NCBI GenBank assembly: GCA_905221605.1
Contig: CAJNDS010002424.1
Location: forward strand, 1,225,209-1,289,208
DNA length: 64,000 nt
Source of the DNA: Symbiodinium natans
Taxonomy: Eukaryota > Sar > Dinophyceae > Suessiales > Symbiodiniaceae
Direction of reading: 5' to 3'
Shown: positions 36,775 through 47,719 of the stretch, piece after piece
Layout of the letters: every line of letters starts with the position of its first letter
Numbering within the stretch: the first letter of the stretch is position 1
Translations under genes and position numbers: made by a program
The notes under the pieces: generated by a model
Seen by the model: the letters and a program-made list of their open reading frames with translations, nothing else
Told to the model about the DNA's origin: nothing
The model's database searches: none

Positions 36775-37905
36775 TAGGGTTTAGGGTTGAGGGTTTAGGG
36801 TTTAGGGAAAGCAGGTTGGGGGTTTCGAGTTTTGTTGTTGTTGGGGTTAGGAGTCTGTAGGGCTTTCAGCGTATTGCAGGTTAAGGTCTATAGGGCTTCA
36901 GGGTTTCGGTGTAGGAAGTAATCGGTGACATCCAGAGCTGAGAGATGGACAAGGCCCACATTTAGAACCAGGAAGCCTAGATATGAGCAGAGTTCTCTTG
37001 GCCCTGCATTGACTTGCAAGTGAGTTTGGGTCCTGACCCCAAAAGAGTGATGTACAAGGCAATCTTTAACCTCCTAGTTTCCCTTTCGGGTTGGCGAGCA
37101 CGGAGAAGGAGGGATTAAATTGCTAGCACACCCAAAAGGCCACCCCGTATGCGGTGCAGTGTTGCCCAGTACCCCTCAACCCCCCCCCGCCGCCCCCGGG
37201 TTTTTAGGGTTTAGGGCTTGGGTTTACGGGTTTGAGGGTTTTGGCGTTTTTGCGTTTTTGGGTTTTCAAGGTGTTGTTGTTTTTTGCGTAGGGTTTTCAA
37301 GGTTTTTAAGGGTTTTCAACGTCTGCTTAGGGTTGCAGGTGTTAGGGTTTGGTTTTAGGGCTTTAGGGTTTAGGGCTTATAGGGTTTTAGGGTATGAAGC
37401 GACAAGCACTGCCAATGACGAAACCCTCGCAACCCTATCTCCCCATTGTACGTTCCAGAGTCTCTATATAAACCCTGGCACAATACCATATACCACATAT
37501 ATGTGTGTTTTACTTGTTGTATATATTTATGTCTTTATTTATCCTGTAATGTTGCACCCGGTTTAGTGCGGGCCCCCCCCCCCCCCTGGACAGTCGGAGG
37601 CGCGGATGGGATCCTGATTACACGGCCCCGGGTTCATATGATTTTAATAGGGAGGAGCTTAGATAAGTTCAAAAGGGGCAGTGATGCCCGGCTATCTTTT
37701 TTAAAGGCGCGGCGCGTGGAATTTTCTTACGGCGCCCGGACGATTTGTCTTTAAAGAGGGACTCCCAAACAGTCAGGGTGTCCTGAATAATTCGGCCAGT
37801 TTGTCTTTAAAGCGAGGGCCGATACTAAACCGGGTGCAACATTAAGGGCTTTGTATTATACAGAGGGATACAAGGTGCCTAATTCCCTCTTTCCGTACTA
37901 AGAAG
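36775..37905. other. no firm gene; degenerate GGGTTT sequence and family E remnant
   Basis: 37195-37400 is degenerate GGGTTTTAGGG-like sequence whose translation (FLGF/GFR-rich) is a repeat artefact. 37850-37906 is the right half of a family E element (GGTGCCTAATTCCCTCTTTC CGTACTAAGAAG). Confidence 0.45.
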
Positions 37906-37907
37906 CG

Positions 37908-40390
37908 GCGTCATCCGGAGGTGCCTAGAAGACTATCCTGGTGGGCTTTGTGACCAGCCAGATGGCACAGAAAACTGCACTTTCCATCTCGAGGATGCAG
38001 GACTCATGGGGTGGGAGCGTTTAGGGTTTAGGGTTTAGGGTTTTGGGTTTAGGGTTTAGGGTTTAGGGAGTGTGTGGGCATGAAGCAGAAGCATTCAGGG
38101 GGTTTAGGGTTTGGGGGCTTCGTGAGTCGTTGGGATGCTGTTTTCCTCCTTAAGCATGCGGCCCGTGAGGGTACGTGACGCTGGATGAGCTCAGTGGACG
38201 AAACCAGTCGTGCCGCGGTTGCAGGATAGACTCTTTGTGGCCTCTTCTTGCCAGTTGAAGAAACCCCTAAACCCTAAACCCTAGACCCTAAACCCTAAAC
38301 CCTAACCCCTAAACCCTAAACCCTAAACCCTAAACCCTAAACCCTAAACCCCAAACACCTACAATACTAATCAGTTCTGTGCCTGACATAGTTGAAGGCG
38401 GGTCCGCGGCCCGGTCCCCAGGCTGGGACTCCCGACAAACCACACGAATCCAAAAGCCCTAAACCCTAAACCCTAAACCCTAAACCCTAAACCCTGAACC
38501 CTAAACCCTGTTTCTGAAACACCCTAGATAAGCCGCCCAACGAGGTACAAAAGCCACAGGGCTAGCAGAACGAACCAGACAATCAGGTCCAAAAAAATGG
38601 AACTTTAAAATCAGGGGTCAGCAAAACCCCAAACCCAAAGCCTGAACCCTGAACCCGAGAAATAGAGTTGTCGACCTTTCGTCAGGGATAAGGGCTTGGA
38701 ACCTTGAACGGAAATCTGCAAGACACTAAATACCTCCAAATATCCCGAACCATAGAGTAGTTGGGAGGTTCGGGTGGACCGCTTCTAAACCCAAAAACCA
38801 ATCGCCCTAAACCCGATAGCCCTAAACCCCATAGCCCTAAACCCTCGAACCCTAAAACCCCTAGAACCCTAAAACCTCTAGGAGCCTAAACCCCCCAAAA
38901 CCCTTAACTCTAGAACCCTAAACCCCATAGCCCTAAACCGTAGAATCCCGGAGCCCTAAACCCTAAACCCTAAACCCTAAACCCGAAAGCCTACAAGGCT
39001 GGACTTCGCTGACTGGTGCGCCCAAGGCTTTCGCGAATGGGAGCCCTCCACGGACCGGGGGGCCTCTTGGCACCTAAACCCTAAACCCTAAACCCTAAAC
39101 CCTAAACCCTAAACCCTAAAGGAGTTTAGGGTTTAGGCTTTACAAGGGCAGTTTCTGGATCGGATGTGGGGGTTCAGAGGCTTCTGGCCTTTTGGGCATC
39201 GCTGCTTTTTGGCTCTGTTCAAGCCAGCTCTCCAAAATTCGAGTCGCGTGATTCATCCCTGTTATCTTAAGACCCTTTCATTTCGACTCAGTGTTTTGAG
39301 TTTTAACTTACAGAGTTTTAGGATACCCCAAACGGACTGAGTGCACACGAGCTCGTACATACGTCCTCACGGCGACAGACCCTCCCCAGGGCGAAGCTTC
39401 TACGCGTCTTTTTTCCGACCTTCCACCAGCGAGGTGGGCATGAGCTTCTGGGACAACCTCCACAATGGCGCCATGGGCAAGGATGCACTTTAGGGTTTTG
39501 GGTTTAGGGTTTCCAGAGGGTTTCTAGGGTTTATAGGTTTTGTTGGGGTTTATAGTGTTTCTAGGGTTTCTAGGGTTTCTAGGGTTTACAGGAGTTTAGG
39601 GTTTGAAGGCTACGTAAAAGCTTTGGTGATTATCGTCTGTCGAATGCGACTTACGCAGGCAGAGTTTGACCAGGCATTCCCGACCTTTAATGAACTTATA
39701 ACCCCTAAACCCCTAAACCCCTAAACCCCTAAACCCCTAAACCCCTAATCCCTAAACCCCCGAACCCCCCTAAACCCTAGAACCCTAAACTGCCTATCTA
39801 AATTTGCCCAGGTCCTTGAACCCACCCAATGTTAACGGAGCCCCGAAGCTCGCAGCCACCTGAAGCTGATGCAGGAAAGGATGTACAAGCCGCTCGGCTG
39901 CTCTTGGGGTGAAGGTTTATATTTCTCCACAACAAGCCTGCAGGCGTCTGCTGGGTTTCGGATTTAGGATGACTTAGTTCTCCACAACAAGCCCGACGAC
40001 GTTTTGCTAGCACGGTTCAGGGTTTCGGGTTTAGCGTGTAATGCCTCTCATATCTTCTCATGAGTTAAGCGCCCAACAAGTATTTCGTGCCACATTAGAA
40101 CCTTGCGACGAGATCATGGTAGCAACAACGGCTCTATGAAAAGTCGGAATCTTGATGCTGATAGGGATGGTCGCAGAGAGGCAGGCGGTGTGCATGCCTG
40201 CTTCACTTGCCGTTCGCCACTTCGACTGTCATGGAGACCGAAGCTTACACCCTCAGCCCCCAAATCTGCTAAAACCTAAACCCTAAGACCCACATCTCTT
40301 AGGCTGGCGTACCTCTTCTGGAAGAAGTATCCGAGCTCTCCCAAACGCCTTGCCGATCCATGTCAGAATCCGTACCTGGCGCCTTCATGA
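37908..40390 (+). CDS. probable secreted cysteine-containing dinoflagellate protein (at least 5 exons)
   Basis: Exons: about 37908-38018 (IRRCLEDYPGGLCDQPDGTE then NCTFHLEDAGLMGWE), 38170-38224 (YVTLDELSGRNQSCRGC), 38998-about 39080 (LDFADWCAQGFREWEPSTDR), 39390-about 39490 (RSFYASFFRPSTSEVGMSFW then DNLHNGAMGKDAL) and 40303-40390 (LAYLFWKKYPSSPKRLADPC then QNPYLAPS, stop). The first two junctions are exact: GTTTAGGG donor at 38019 to GAG|GG at 38169, and a GA-AG intron 38225-38997 giving CRGCR|LDFADWC. The spacing of C...C..PDG..NCT, a T-L-D-E-L turn, SFWD and LF.KKYP...DPC resembles a cysteine-bearing extracellular repeat that I recall as common in dinoflagellate proteins; it has no known function. 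Introns are full of CCCTAAA arrays. The join between exons 3 and 4 is not resolved, and the 5' end may include 36658-36774. Confidence 0.6.
38225..38997 (+). other. GA-AG intron with telomeric and CCCNAAA arrays
   Basis: Contains CCCTAAA arrays at 38267-38350 and 38456-38510 and a degenerate run of CCCTAAACCC[C/G]ATAG-like units (38800-38990). The donor GATAGAC and acceptor CTACAAG|G fit the dinoflagellate pattern. Confidence 0.6.
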
Positions 40391-40399
40391 CTCGGCCTG

Positions 40400-40496
40400 G
40401 CTTAGGGTTTAGGGTTTAGGGTTTAGGGTTTAGGGTTTAGGGTTTAGGGTTTAGGGTTTAGGGTTTAGGGTTTAGGGTTTAGGGTTTAGGGTTCAG
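40400..40496. repeat. pure TTTAGGG array
   Basis: About 13 perfect TTTAGGG units then TTCAGGG. Confidence 0.95.
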
Positions 40497-40905
40497 GGCC
40501 TGCTGCAGTTCTTGAGGTTGAGGTTTTCCAGGATCGCTGGCCGCAAGCTCTGCAGTTTCAACTGGATCCTATATGCTACTCTCCCTACCCTCCCTACCTC
40601 CACTAAGACCTTTGCCGCTAGCTCAGTGTGGTAACACTGTGGGGTTCCAATGGTCGTGGCGAGGAGGTGACAAATCGCACGTGCACGCACACGCACACTC
40701 TCGCCTCGGCCCCCTGCACATTTTGAGACTGGCCGACTCACTTTGCTGCGTCCTGGGCTCTTGAAGTCGCGCCTCCCGCCTTGGCTGTTTCTCGCAAATC
40801 GGGGTGAAGTGCAGAGGCTATTGGGTCTGGGATCGTGGCCGATGTATGTGGAGCTTGCCATCGTCGTGTTCTTACTCGTTTGGGGACTACGCCGGCATGT
40901 TGGAA
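40497..40905 (+). CDS. possible exon with a membrane segment, frame uncertain
   Basis: Near 40830-40900 the plus frame reads LGLGSWPMYVELAIVVFLLV then WGLRRHV, a clear hydrophobic helix followed by basic residues, just before a family F element. A 122-codon minus-strand frame (40861-40493) overlaps. The plus strand is preferred because of the helix-plus-basic pattern. Confidence 0.3.
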
Positions 40906-40921
40906 AGGGGCCTCATTTCGG

Positions 40922-41095
40922 GCATAAAATAGGGGTCGGAATCAGTACGAATAGTAGTATTCCCTGATGGTCCCTGCATAATTGTACCACAAGAACGCCC
41001 CAAACCCTATTCTAATTATAAAAGCCCCGTTGTCATAGTGGGGTAACATTTTACATTTTTCAAGGTGTTTTTTTAATATTACGCCAACTACAGTA
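40922..41095. mobile_element. family F element followed by truncated family B
   Basis: 40922-41030: AATAGGGGTCGGAATCAGTA...CCTATTCTAATTATAAAAGCCCC. Directly joined, 41033-41095: GTTGTCATAGTGGGGTAACA...CCAACTACAG, a shortened family B copy. Two families in tandem, possibly one intron. Confidence 0.65.
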
Positions 41096-41210
41096 GGCAG
41101 TTCGGGTGGGCGTAGCGTGTCGGATCCCGTAGGCAGGAGACCACACCTGGAGGAGTGCCGCCGTTGTCCTTGAAGTTGCCCTCAGTTGCCAAAAGAAGTC
41201 TCGACAACAG
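41096..41210. CDS. exon-like island, strand ambiguous
   Basis: Minus frame: LLSRLLLATEGNFKDNGGTP then PGVVSCLRDPTRYAHPNC. Plus frame: SGGRSVSDPVGRRPHLEECR then RCP. Both are protein-like. The plus reading follows a family B-type CTACAG end. Family unknown. Confidence 0.35.
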
Positions 41211-41212
41211 GG

Positions 41213-41360
41213 TTTAGGGTTTAGTCAGGGTTTAGGGTTTAGGGTTTAGGGTTTAGGGTTTAGGTTTAGGGTTTAGGGTTTAGGGTTTAGGGTTTAGGGT
41301 TTAGGGTTTAGGGTTTAGGGTTTAGGGTCTAGGGTTTAGGGTTTAGGGTTTAGGGTTTAA
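41213..41360. repeat. TTTAGGG array
   Basis: About 20 units with single-base variants. Further arrays in the same orientation lie at 42262-42388 and 45343-45472. Confidence 0.95.
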
Positions 41361-42159
41361 AGCCTGGAGAATTTGCAAGCATAGACTTGTAACGAGCACC
41401 AGAATCCCGAAATCTGCCCTAAAGGCCAGACCTCTGATCCTATTCGGTGACAGTGACGGAAAGGGCTTGGGGTCTAAGATTTGGGGATATTTGGGGTTTA
41501 GGAACCCTAAACCCTAAACGCGGAGCCCGAAACCCATCCCCTCAGGGATGGTGCGGTCTAGGCTTTATAAGGCTTAGTTTTAGGGTTTTTTTCGGGGAGG
41601 TCTATGGTTTCGTTCTTTGGGTTTAGGAGTTCGCGAAGGAGAAGCCTCCCCATCCCGTAGGCCTATAAGCCCAAAATGCCATCCGATTCCCCCGACTACC
41701 CTCCATTCTTGCCGAAGTACCTGCTATCAAGGGCCCTCTAGACCCGATTGAGATAGATGTAGAATCCAGGTTAAGCCTTCGACCCTGCTAAACCCCAACG
41801 CCTTATAAAACCCCGAAGACCCCTAAAGTAGTATGGGGCTTGAAAGAGCAGAAAGGCATGCGGCCCCTCCACTCACCTGCGACAGGACCCAACCCATAAG
41901 ACCCCGAAGATCCCTAAACCCCCCTAACTCTATTAAACCCCAAACCCTCAACCCTAAAACCCTATAAAACCCCGAAGATCCCCCAAATGTAAACTTGAAG
42001 CGCTACATCCAGGGCTTCCTGCTGGCAGGCCCTGCACAGCGTCGCAGGGGGCACAGGGAGCGGGCTTGGCTCCTTCGCGCTTTCGGTCGCTGGGGGGCCC
42101 AGGCAGAGCTTCGGCGCTTGGGTTGGTCTAGGGGTTTTCGGGCTTGTAGGCATACTTAG

Positions 42160-42238
42160 CCAACAGTTGAACTTTAAACTTTTTGGGGTTCCTTATTTAG
42201 TAGGAAAAAACAGTTGTTGGAGAAGTAAGTAGGATTTA
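42160..42238. mobile_element. family I element
   Basis: Shares GAACTTTAAACTTTTTGGGG and TTCCTTATTTAGTAG with 12317-12428 and ends GTTGTTGGAGAAGTAAG. Confidence 0.6.
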
Positions 42239-42426
42239 TCAGGTTCAGGTAAGTTCTGGGTTTAGGGTCAGGGTTTAGGGTTTAGGGTTTAGGGTTTAGG
42301 GTTTAGGGTTTAGGGTTTAGGGTTTAGGGTTTAGGGTTTAGGGTTTAGGGTTCAGGGTTCAGGGTTTAGGGTTTAGGGTTTAGGGCAGCATCCTGTAGTC
42401 ACCAGCCCTGGACAACCCCCCCCCCC

Positions 42427-42655
42427 TGGTTCTTAGTAGGGAATGAGGGAGATTTGGGCACTACACATATACCCCCTTTAAGGGATGAGGGAGTTAGGGC
42501 ACTATATATATATATATACCCTTTAAGGGACTGTATAGGGTACCTTTTTCCCTATATATACCCTTTAAGGGACTGTATAGGGTACCTCTTTCCCTATGTA
42601 TACCCTTTAAGGGGCTGTATAGGGTACCTCTTTCCCTCATTCCCTACGAAGAGCC
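42427..42655. mobile_element. family E element with a 42-bp core triplicated
   Basis: Ends GGTTCTTAGTAGGGAATGAG and CTCATTCCCTACGAAGAGCC. The core TATACCCTTTAAGGGACTGT plus ATAGGGTACCTCTTTCCC is repeated three times at 42-bp steps; each unit contains a CCCTTTAAGGG palindrome. Confidence 0.85.
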
Positions 42656-44019
42656 AGCCAGACAAAGAGCTTTCGTTTCGGCCCGTCGCTTCACGTCGCA
42701 AAGCCCAGCAGCTTCGTGGCGCACGGGCTTGTGGAGTGTAGGTATGTAGGGCAACCGGACACCCCCATAAAATTTACTTGTTTTAGTTTTTTGGGGGGGA
42801 GGGGGGGGGGGGAGAGAGGGGAGGGGTTGAGGAGGTTTCGGGTCTTTGGGTCGTTCAACTTTCACCGGGTCCGGTACTTTGAGATCTTCTGTCTTTGTAA
42901 GGCCGGAGAGGCCATGAGAGTTACGGGTCAGAGCTGCAGTTGGCTGAGAAGACCCGAAGAAGCACGCTGAAGCCATGGTGGCGTGCCCTAAAGCCTATAA
43001 ATAATGGTGTGGTGCGAAAATCCCGATTAAGGCCTGCTACTATGAGGGTGAACATTCCAAACGATGAGGTCAGAGATACGTTTCCCTCCGCCGTGCTCGC
43101 ATCCATCTCAGTGTGGCCCTTTGAGAGCGGCGAGGTGCGCAGCTGCGACTCTGCGACCTCTCAAAAGCCTTAAATTTGGAACCCTAAACTCTGACTCTGA
43201 ATGTCCCAAACCCCAAGCATAATCATTGATCCCTCTGACCTAAACACCGCACCTGTTCAGTCGGCAGGTTTGTTTCGATGTGCTGTCTCTGTGGGTCCCT
43301 CAATGCAGCCCCTCGAGCTCAGGGAAACCCTAAACAAGGACCAGGGTTTAGAGAGCTTGACATGATTTCGGGCATGTATCTTCAGATGTACACCCTACAT
43401 CCCTAAACCCTAAACCCAAAACCCGATGATATGGGTGGCCGGTTCTCCGTGGCATGGGACACGCTCCGAGATGCCAGGTCAGCGTTCAGTGCTACAACGC
43501 TGCCCTGCCGCGACCTCGGTGACACTGAAGGATTACCTGGGTATTTCCCAAAATAGGGGTACCCCGTTTATGCCCCAAATAGAATAGAGGCCCCTTAATT
43601 CGACCCCCGAAAGGGTACCCCTATTTTCGGAAACCCCCACCTTTTTGTTTTTTTTCTAAGGTTTGGGGGTTTATAAGGTTTAGGGGATTTGGGTACCGTA
43701 TAGAACCGTGGAGAAACCCTTCAATCAGGGGTTCTTAGGGAAGTCTGTGCAACCTTGACAGGAAGCTTGACCGGTGAAAGGTCCCCCCCCCCAACTTCTT
43801 CAATGTGGGTCCCTTTATTGGGTTGGTTGCTTATAGAGAGGTGACTCAGAAGCCCTCAGTTACCTTCTACCATGCTCAGTACTTCTACTTTAAGGTCCCA
43901 TAACCCAAGAGAGCAAGAGCTGGGACTTAGATCATGCTGCGAGGGGGCGCGTTCCAGAATTGCAAGCCTTGCCGCATCTTCCCAGGCATGTAGGTGGAGG
44001 TGGCGTTGCGCGAAGCATA

Positions 44020-47000
44020 ATGGAGTCATTGCACTGGTTCGGCCGTGGCGTCCGATTGGAAGCCAGTTACCGTGCTTTGCAGAAGCGCGATGGATATCTG
44101 AGACTTGGGCTGGTTTGGATTTTCTCATTTTCTGAGATCATGGCCGTGGCCGCAGTGCCAGGAGTACACTTGACGACCTCTCCCATTTTCACGATTGCAC
44201 CCCTTTCCCTCATGTTTGTGCTCGCCTGCTGGCAAGCGGGAAGTGTCTCGGATATCATATGGCAGCCTGCATATCTGCTACGTCCCAAGGGCTACTCTAA
44301 ATTTGGCATTGGGGTAAATCAGCGGTCCAGCCGGACTTTTTTGGCCATATCCATGGTCACTCGTTTGGCTTGTTCGGTGACCCTTGCAACCAATTTTTTG
44401 GTGTGGGTTTTTGATGAGACCAGCTGGATGTCCTGTGAACCCTACTACCTTCCCTGGGCAAAGTACAAGCGTTCGGAGCTACAGTCGGACTTAAGCGTTT
44501 GTGCAGCTGACCCCCAAGCCAGTGAGTGGTGCGAAACCCTCGATGGATTCCAGCGTCGCTGCAATGATCCAGTCCGATGGACGCCCCGGATGCGCAGCTA
44601 TGCTTGGCAGGGACTCGGCTTGGAGTGCACGAACAGCACAGGAGACCTTGTAGTCAGCAACGCGCCCTCGTATGGCACGTATTGTGAGATTCCCAACGGC
44701 AAGGAAATCGGGTGCTACGCACAGGCGGATGAGACTTTGATGGTGAAAGAGGAGCTGATCATCTGGACAGACGAGAAAGGCATCAGCCTTGCCGGAGCCT
44801 GTGATTCGTGGCCTGAGTCGTTGCAGTTTTCATACCACTGTCAGATGTTCTTCCATAACACCGACTATTGCCACAAAGTCTCCAATACTCCAGCGATCAA
44901 GTGGGATGAGCTTCTTTGGCAGTCGTGCGAGGCGCATCGCTGCGTGGCTTCGTTACCCCAGTGGCTGCACTTCTTGACCCACTTTGAAAGGAAGCTGTAT
45001 TGCCACTGCCAGCAATGCACACCCTGGTGGAGGGTGAACCAGTGCTCCTTGGAGGTAGTGGACTGGGCCATCCGTCGAATTCTGGAAGCTGAGCAGTTGG
45101 CTGGGCTCAGCCTCTGTATCTTTTTCATACTGGGATAGCATTCTTCATTCCGTAAAGGGTACTTGAACTCGATAAGGAATAGAAATTTAAATTTAGATGT
45201 TTATTACAGTCCCAACCATGAACCAGGTATTGGGCGAAGCAAGGGTCGATACAGACAGCCATGTTGGGCCGGTCTTGATTGGCTGCAGGCCTTGTCAGAT
45301 CCCCGCTTTGGGATCCAACTTGCGCCTTGCATTCTGCAAAGAGGGGTTTAGGGTTTAGGGTTAGGGTTTAGGGTTTAGGGTTTAGGGTTTAGGGTTTAGG
45401 GTTTAGGGTTTAGGGTTTAGGGTTTAGGGTTTAGGGTTTAGGGTTTAGGGTTTAGGGTTTAGGGTTTAGGGCGTTCAGAAGTTAAACTGTGTTCCCATTG
45501 TACATGTCCGGAGTCTGATGTGAATGGAATCTGGCACGTAATGGAGTGCGACTGCGTCTGCCTGCTAACAGATGAATATACATATCTTTTTATGTCTATG
45601 CATGCATACATATGCAGGCAGGTAGGCATGTATGTATGTATGTATGTATGTATGTATGTATGTATGTATGCATGTATGTGTGTATGTGTGTATGTACGTA
45701 ATGATATGGAATGTAATGTAATGTAATGTAATGTGATGTAATGTAATGTAGGTGTGTATGTATGTATGTGTGTATGCATGTATGCATGTATGCATGTGTG
45801 CATGTGTGTATGTGTGTATGTGTGTATGTGTGTATGTGTGTATGTGTGTATGTGTGTATGTGTGTATGTGTGTATGTGTATAGTCGTGTTTCTTGAGAGG
45901 GCATGTCCAAGGTGTTCCTCGGCTTTTGCATGTTTGGTCCAGTGGCCTGGCTGCTCAACAGTCTGCTGTTCTGCGCCTGCGCCGGGAACCCGTGGGCAGT
46001 GCCGCTTGACGTGGACATGAACGAGACAATCAAGAAAGAAGAGCTTGTGATCCAAGAAGAACTGTCAGTCAACGGCAGTATCCAAACATCATGCTTCGGT
46101 CGCCTGGGCATGTTGCTGGAATTGGGCTTTTGTCTGGCCGACTTTGCAACGGATATTCAGATGATTTTTCTTTACCACAAGGCTTATCACTATGGATTTG
46201 CAATCGTGCAAGGCTGCATGGTGCTGCGGATTTTGCTGGAACAGGTCCAAGGGTTCGTAGGACAGAATGGTGGGATCATCCGACCGGAGCACGAACCACA
46301 CCTTGCGCTTGCATCCCAACAACTTAACTAAACCCTGAACCCCCGAGACCCCCCAGACCCCCTCAACCCCCTAAACCCCTTAAACCCCCCCTAAGCTCTC
46401 AGTGGTACCCTTTACCCTTTTTGTTCGTTATGTGTTCCCTTGTAAAGTAACCAACCCCAAAAAAGGGTGCCCTAATTGTGAGATGGTTTCTGGGCTACTA
46501 AGCCTTGAAACCCCCACAAGTTTCTCAGTTCGACCACAGGTGTTCCGCCTGGGTCTCCTTCACATCTTCCGGGAGACCTACCGCTCCCTGAGCGCCAACT
46601 TGCGCACGGACCACTTTCTGTCGTCGCTGGACTTTCCAAACTGGTTAAGGGTTCAGCGCTCTGCGCGCATCCGCCCGGGGCCCCTTTTCGGGGTTTAGGG
46701 TTCAGGGTTTAGGGTTAGGGGTTTGGGGTTTAGGGGTACCCCGTCATACGAACATCTTTACTCTAGGAACCTTCTGTCAAAAAGGTACCCCTATTTTAGG
46801 AAGCCACTCCGTAATTCTGGGGAACATGTTTTTCCCGACTGCTCAGTCAGTATGGGGACAATATGTTGCCCTCATGTTAAATTTGGGAGGTCTTGACCTT
46901 AAGGGGTCGAAGGAGGGACCAGCAACCCCTACATATATATATATATAAATACATACCTTATTTATATAGTCCCTATCTACCTAAGCTAAATAACCAAACC

Positions 47001-47719
47001 CCTAAGGTCCTCTAGGCCGATCTAGAATTTTGCACCAGCTATGGTGCCTTGCTTAGTCTCCCTTCTAGGGTTCCTATTCTTGAAATTTGAAAGGAAATTG
47101 TGAATCCCCCCCCCCCCCCCCCCGCCTCCCCAGATTCAGATTTATTTCTGGCTTGTTTTGGACTTGAGCTTATGGGCCCCTTCTTGGGGCATCTTAGCCG
47201 GGAACAGGGTCTTGTCTTGCAGATAACTTGAAGATCACGCTCCCCCCCCCTCCTCGCTACCCAAAAAAGATCAGCTGCTCAGTTGCGTTTCAGGGACCAT
47301 GAACATACGAAGGTTGGCAGCCCTCACAAAAATTTCCCAAAAACAGCTCAGGTTGGTACAGAGTGAGAGGACCGGAGAAGCCACGCTCTCCTTTCTGCTG
47401 CAAGTCTACACCTTCTTCTACATGGGTCAGGATCGGGTGGCCTACTGGACGGCCTTTGTTTCCCTTATGATCAGTGCACGAGGTCTTACCCAAGGCTGCT
47501 ACGTTCACTTCGACCTGGCCTACATGGCCTCTTTAGATGAAGTTGATAGGGAGGTGACGCCTGTCTCTGGAGTTCTCCCAGATGTGGGTGTACAAAGCCC
47601 CAGAGGGGCAAAAGCACCACCAGCATCGCCAAGAGAGGTGCCTGAAAGCCTTGCTTTGGATCTACCTGGAGAGATTCTGGAAGACGGCGCGAGGATGCAG
47701 CAAGATGATGCAACCTCCT
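44020..47719 (+). CDS. multi-pass membrane protein with cysteine-rich loop (about 5 exons)
   Basis: Exons 44020-45115, 45227-45345, 45912-46244, 46540-about 46650 and about 47325-47719, roughly 680 residues. The first three junctions are in frame: family B introner 45116-45226 (GT-AG, TSD GTAT), intron 45346-45911 (donor GTTTAGGG, acceptor CCAAG|G), and 46245-46539. Exon 1: three membrane helices (residues about 27-46, 54-74 and 107-131), then a long loop with many cysteines (WMSCEPYYLPW, CAADPQASEWCETLDGFQRR, CNDPVRW), likely extracellular or luminal. Exon 3 adds a helix (VFLGFCMFGPVAWLLNSLLF) and FCLADFATDIQMIFLYHKAY. Exon 5 has an amphipathic segment (EATLSFLLQVYTFFYM) and an acidic, proline-rich tail. 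The last part is faintly like XK-related scramblase proteins (E..PQ..LQ.Y pattern), but this is weak. ATG 44020 has a good context and follows no earlier helix. Confidence 0.68.
45116..45226 (+). mobile_element. family B introner in membrane protein gene (GT-AG, TSD GTAT)
   Basis: GTAT-CTTTTTCATACTGGGATAGC at the left and CAGTCCCAACCATGAACCAG-GTAT at the right. Removal joins LSLC|IGRSK in frame. Third unrelated host gene for this family in the window. Confidence 0.88.
45346..45911 (+). other. intron with TTTAGGG array and TGTA/TATG microsatellites
   Basis: Starts with about 18 TTTAGGG units (to 45472), has unique sequence, then TATG repeats (45628-45670), AATGT units (45708-45745) and TGTGTA repeats (45755-45885), and ends GTCCAAG|G. 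Long His/Tyr/Thr-rich minus-strand frames here are microsatellite artefacts. Confidence 0.75.
46393..46503 (+). mobile_element. family A element inside an intron
   Basis: CCTAAGCTCTCAGTGGTACC...GGTTTCTGGGCTACTAAG within intron 46245-46539. The left end is altered and no clear target duplication remains. Confidence 0.75.

Larger units (their letters stand above)
41361..44019. other. mainly repeat-derived; no supported gene
   Basis: Degenerate CCCTATAAAACCCCGAAGA-like units (41800-41990), family I copy (42160-42238), TTTAGGG array (42262-42388), family E copy with triplicated core (42427-42655), family C copy (43540-43641). Frames at 42644-42976 (minus) and 42940-43173 (plus) overlap and are not convincing. 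Confidence 0.45.

Noticed and set aside
42454-42741. Frame with repeated YPLRDCIGYLFP
   Set aside because: Derived from the triplicated 42-bp core of a family E element.
45459-46111. Long minus-strand His/Thr/Tyr-rich frames and plus-strand Cys/Val/Tyr frames
   Set aside because: Translations of TATG/TGTA microsatellites within the intron of the membrane protein gene; exon 3 of that gene lies on the plus strand.
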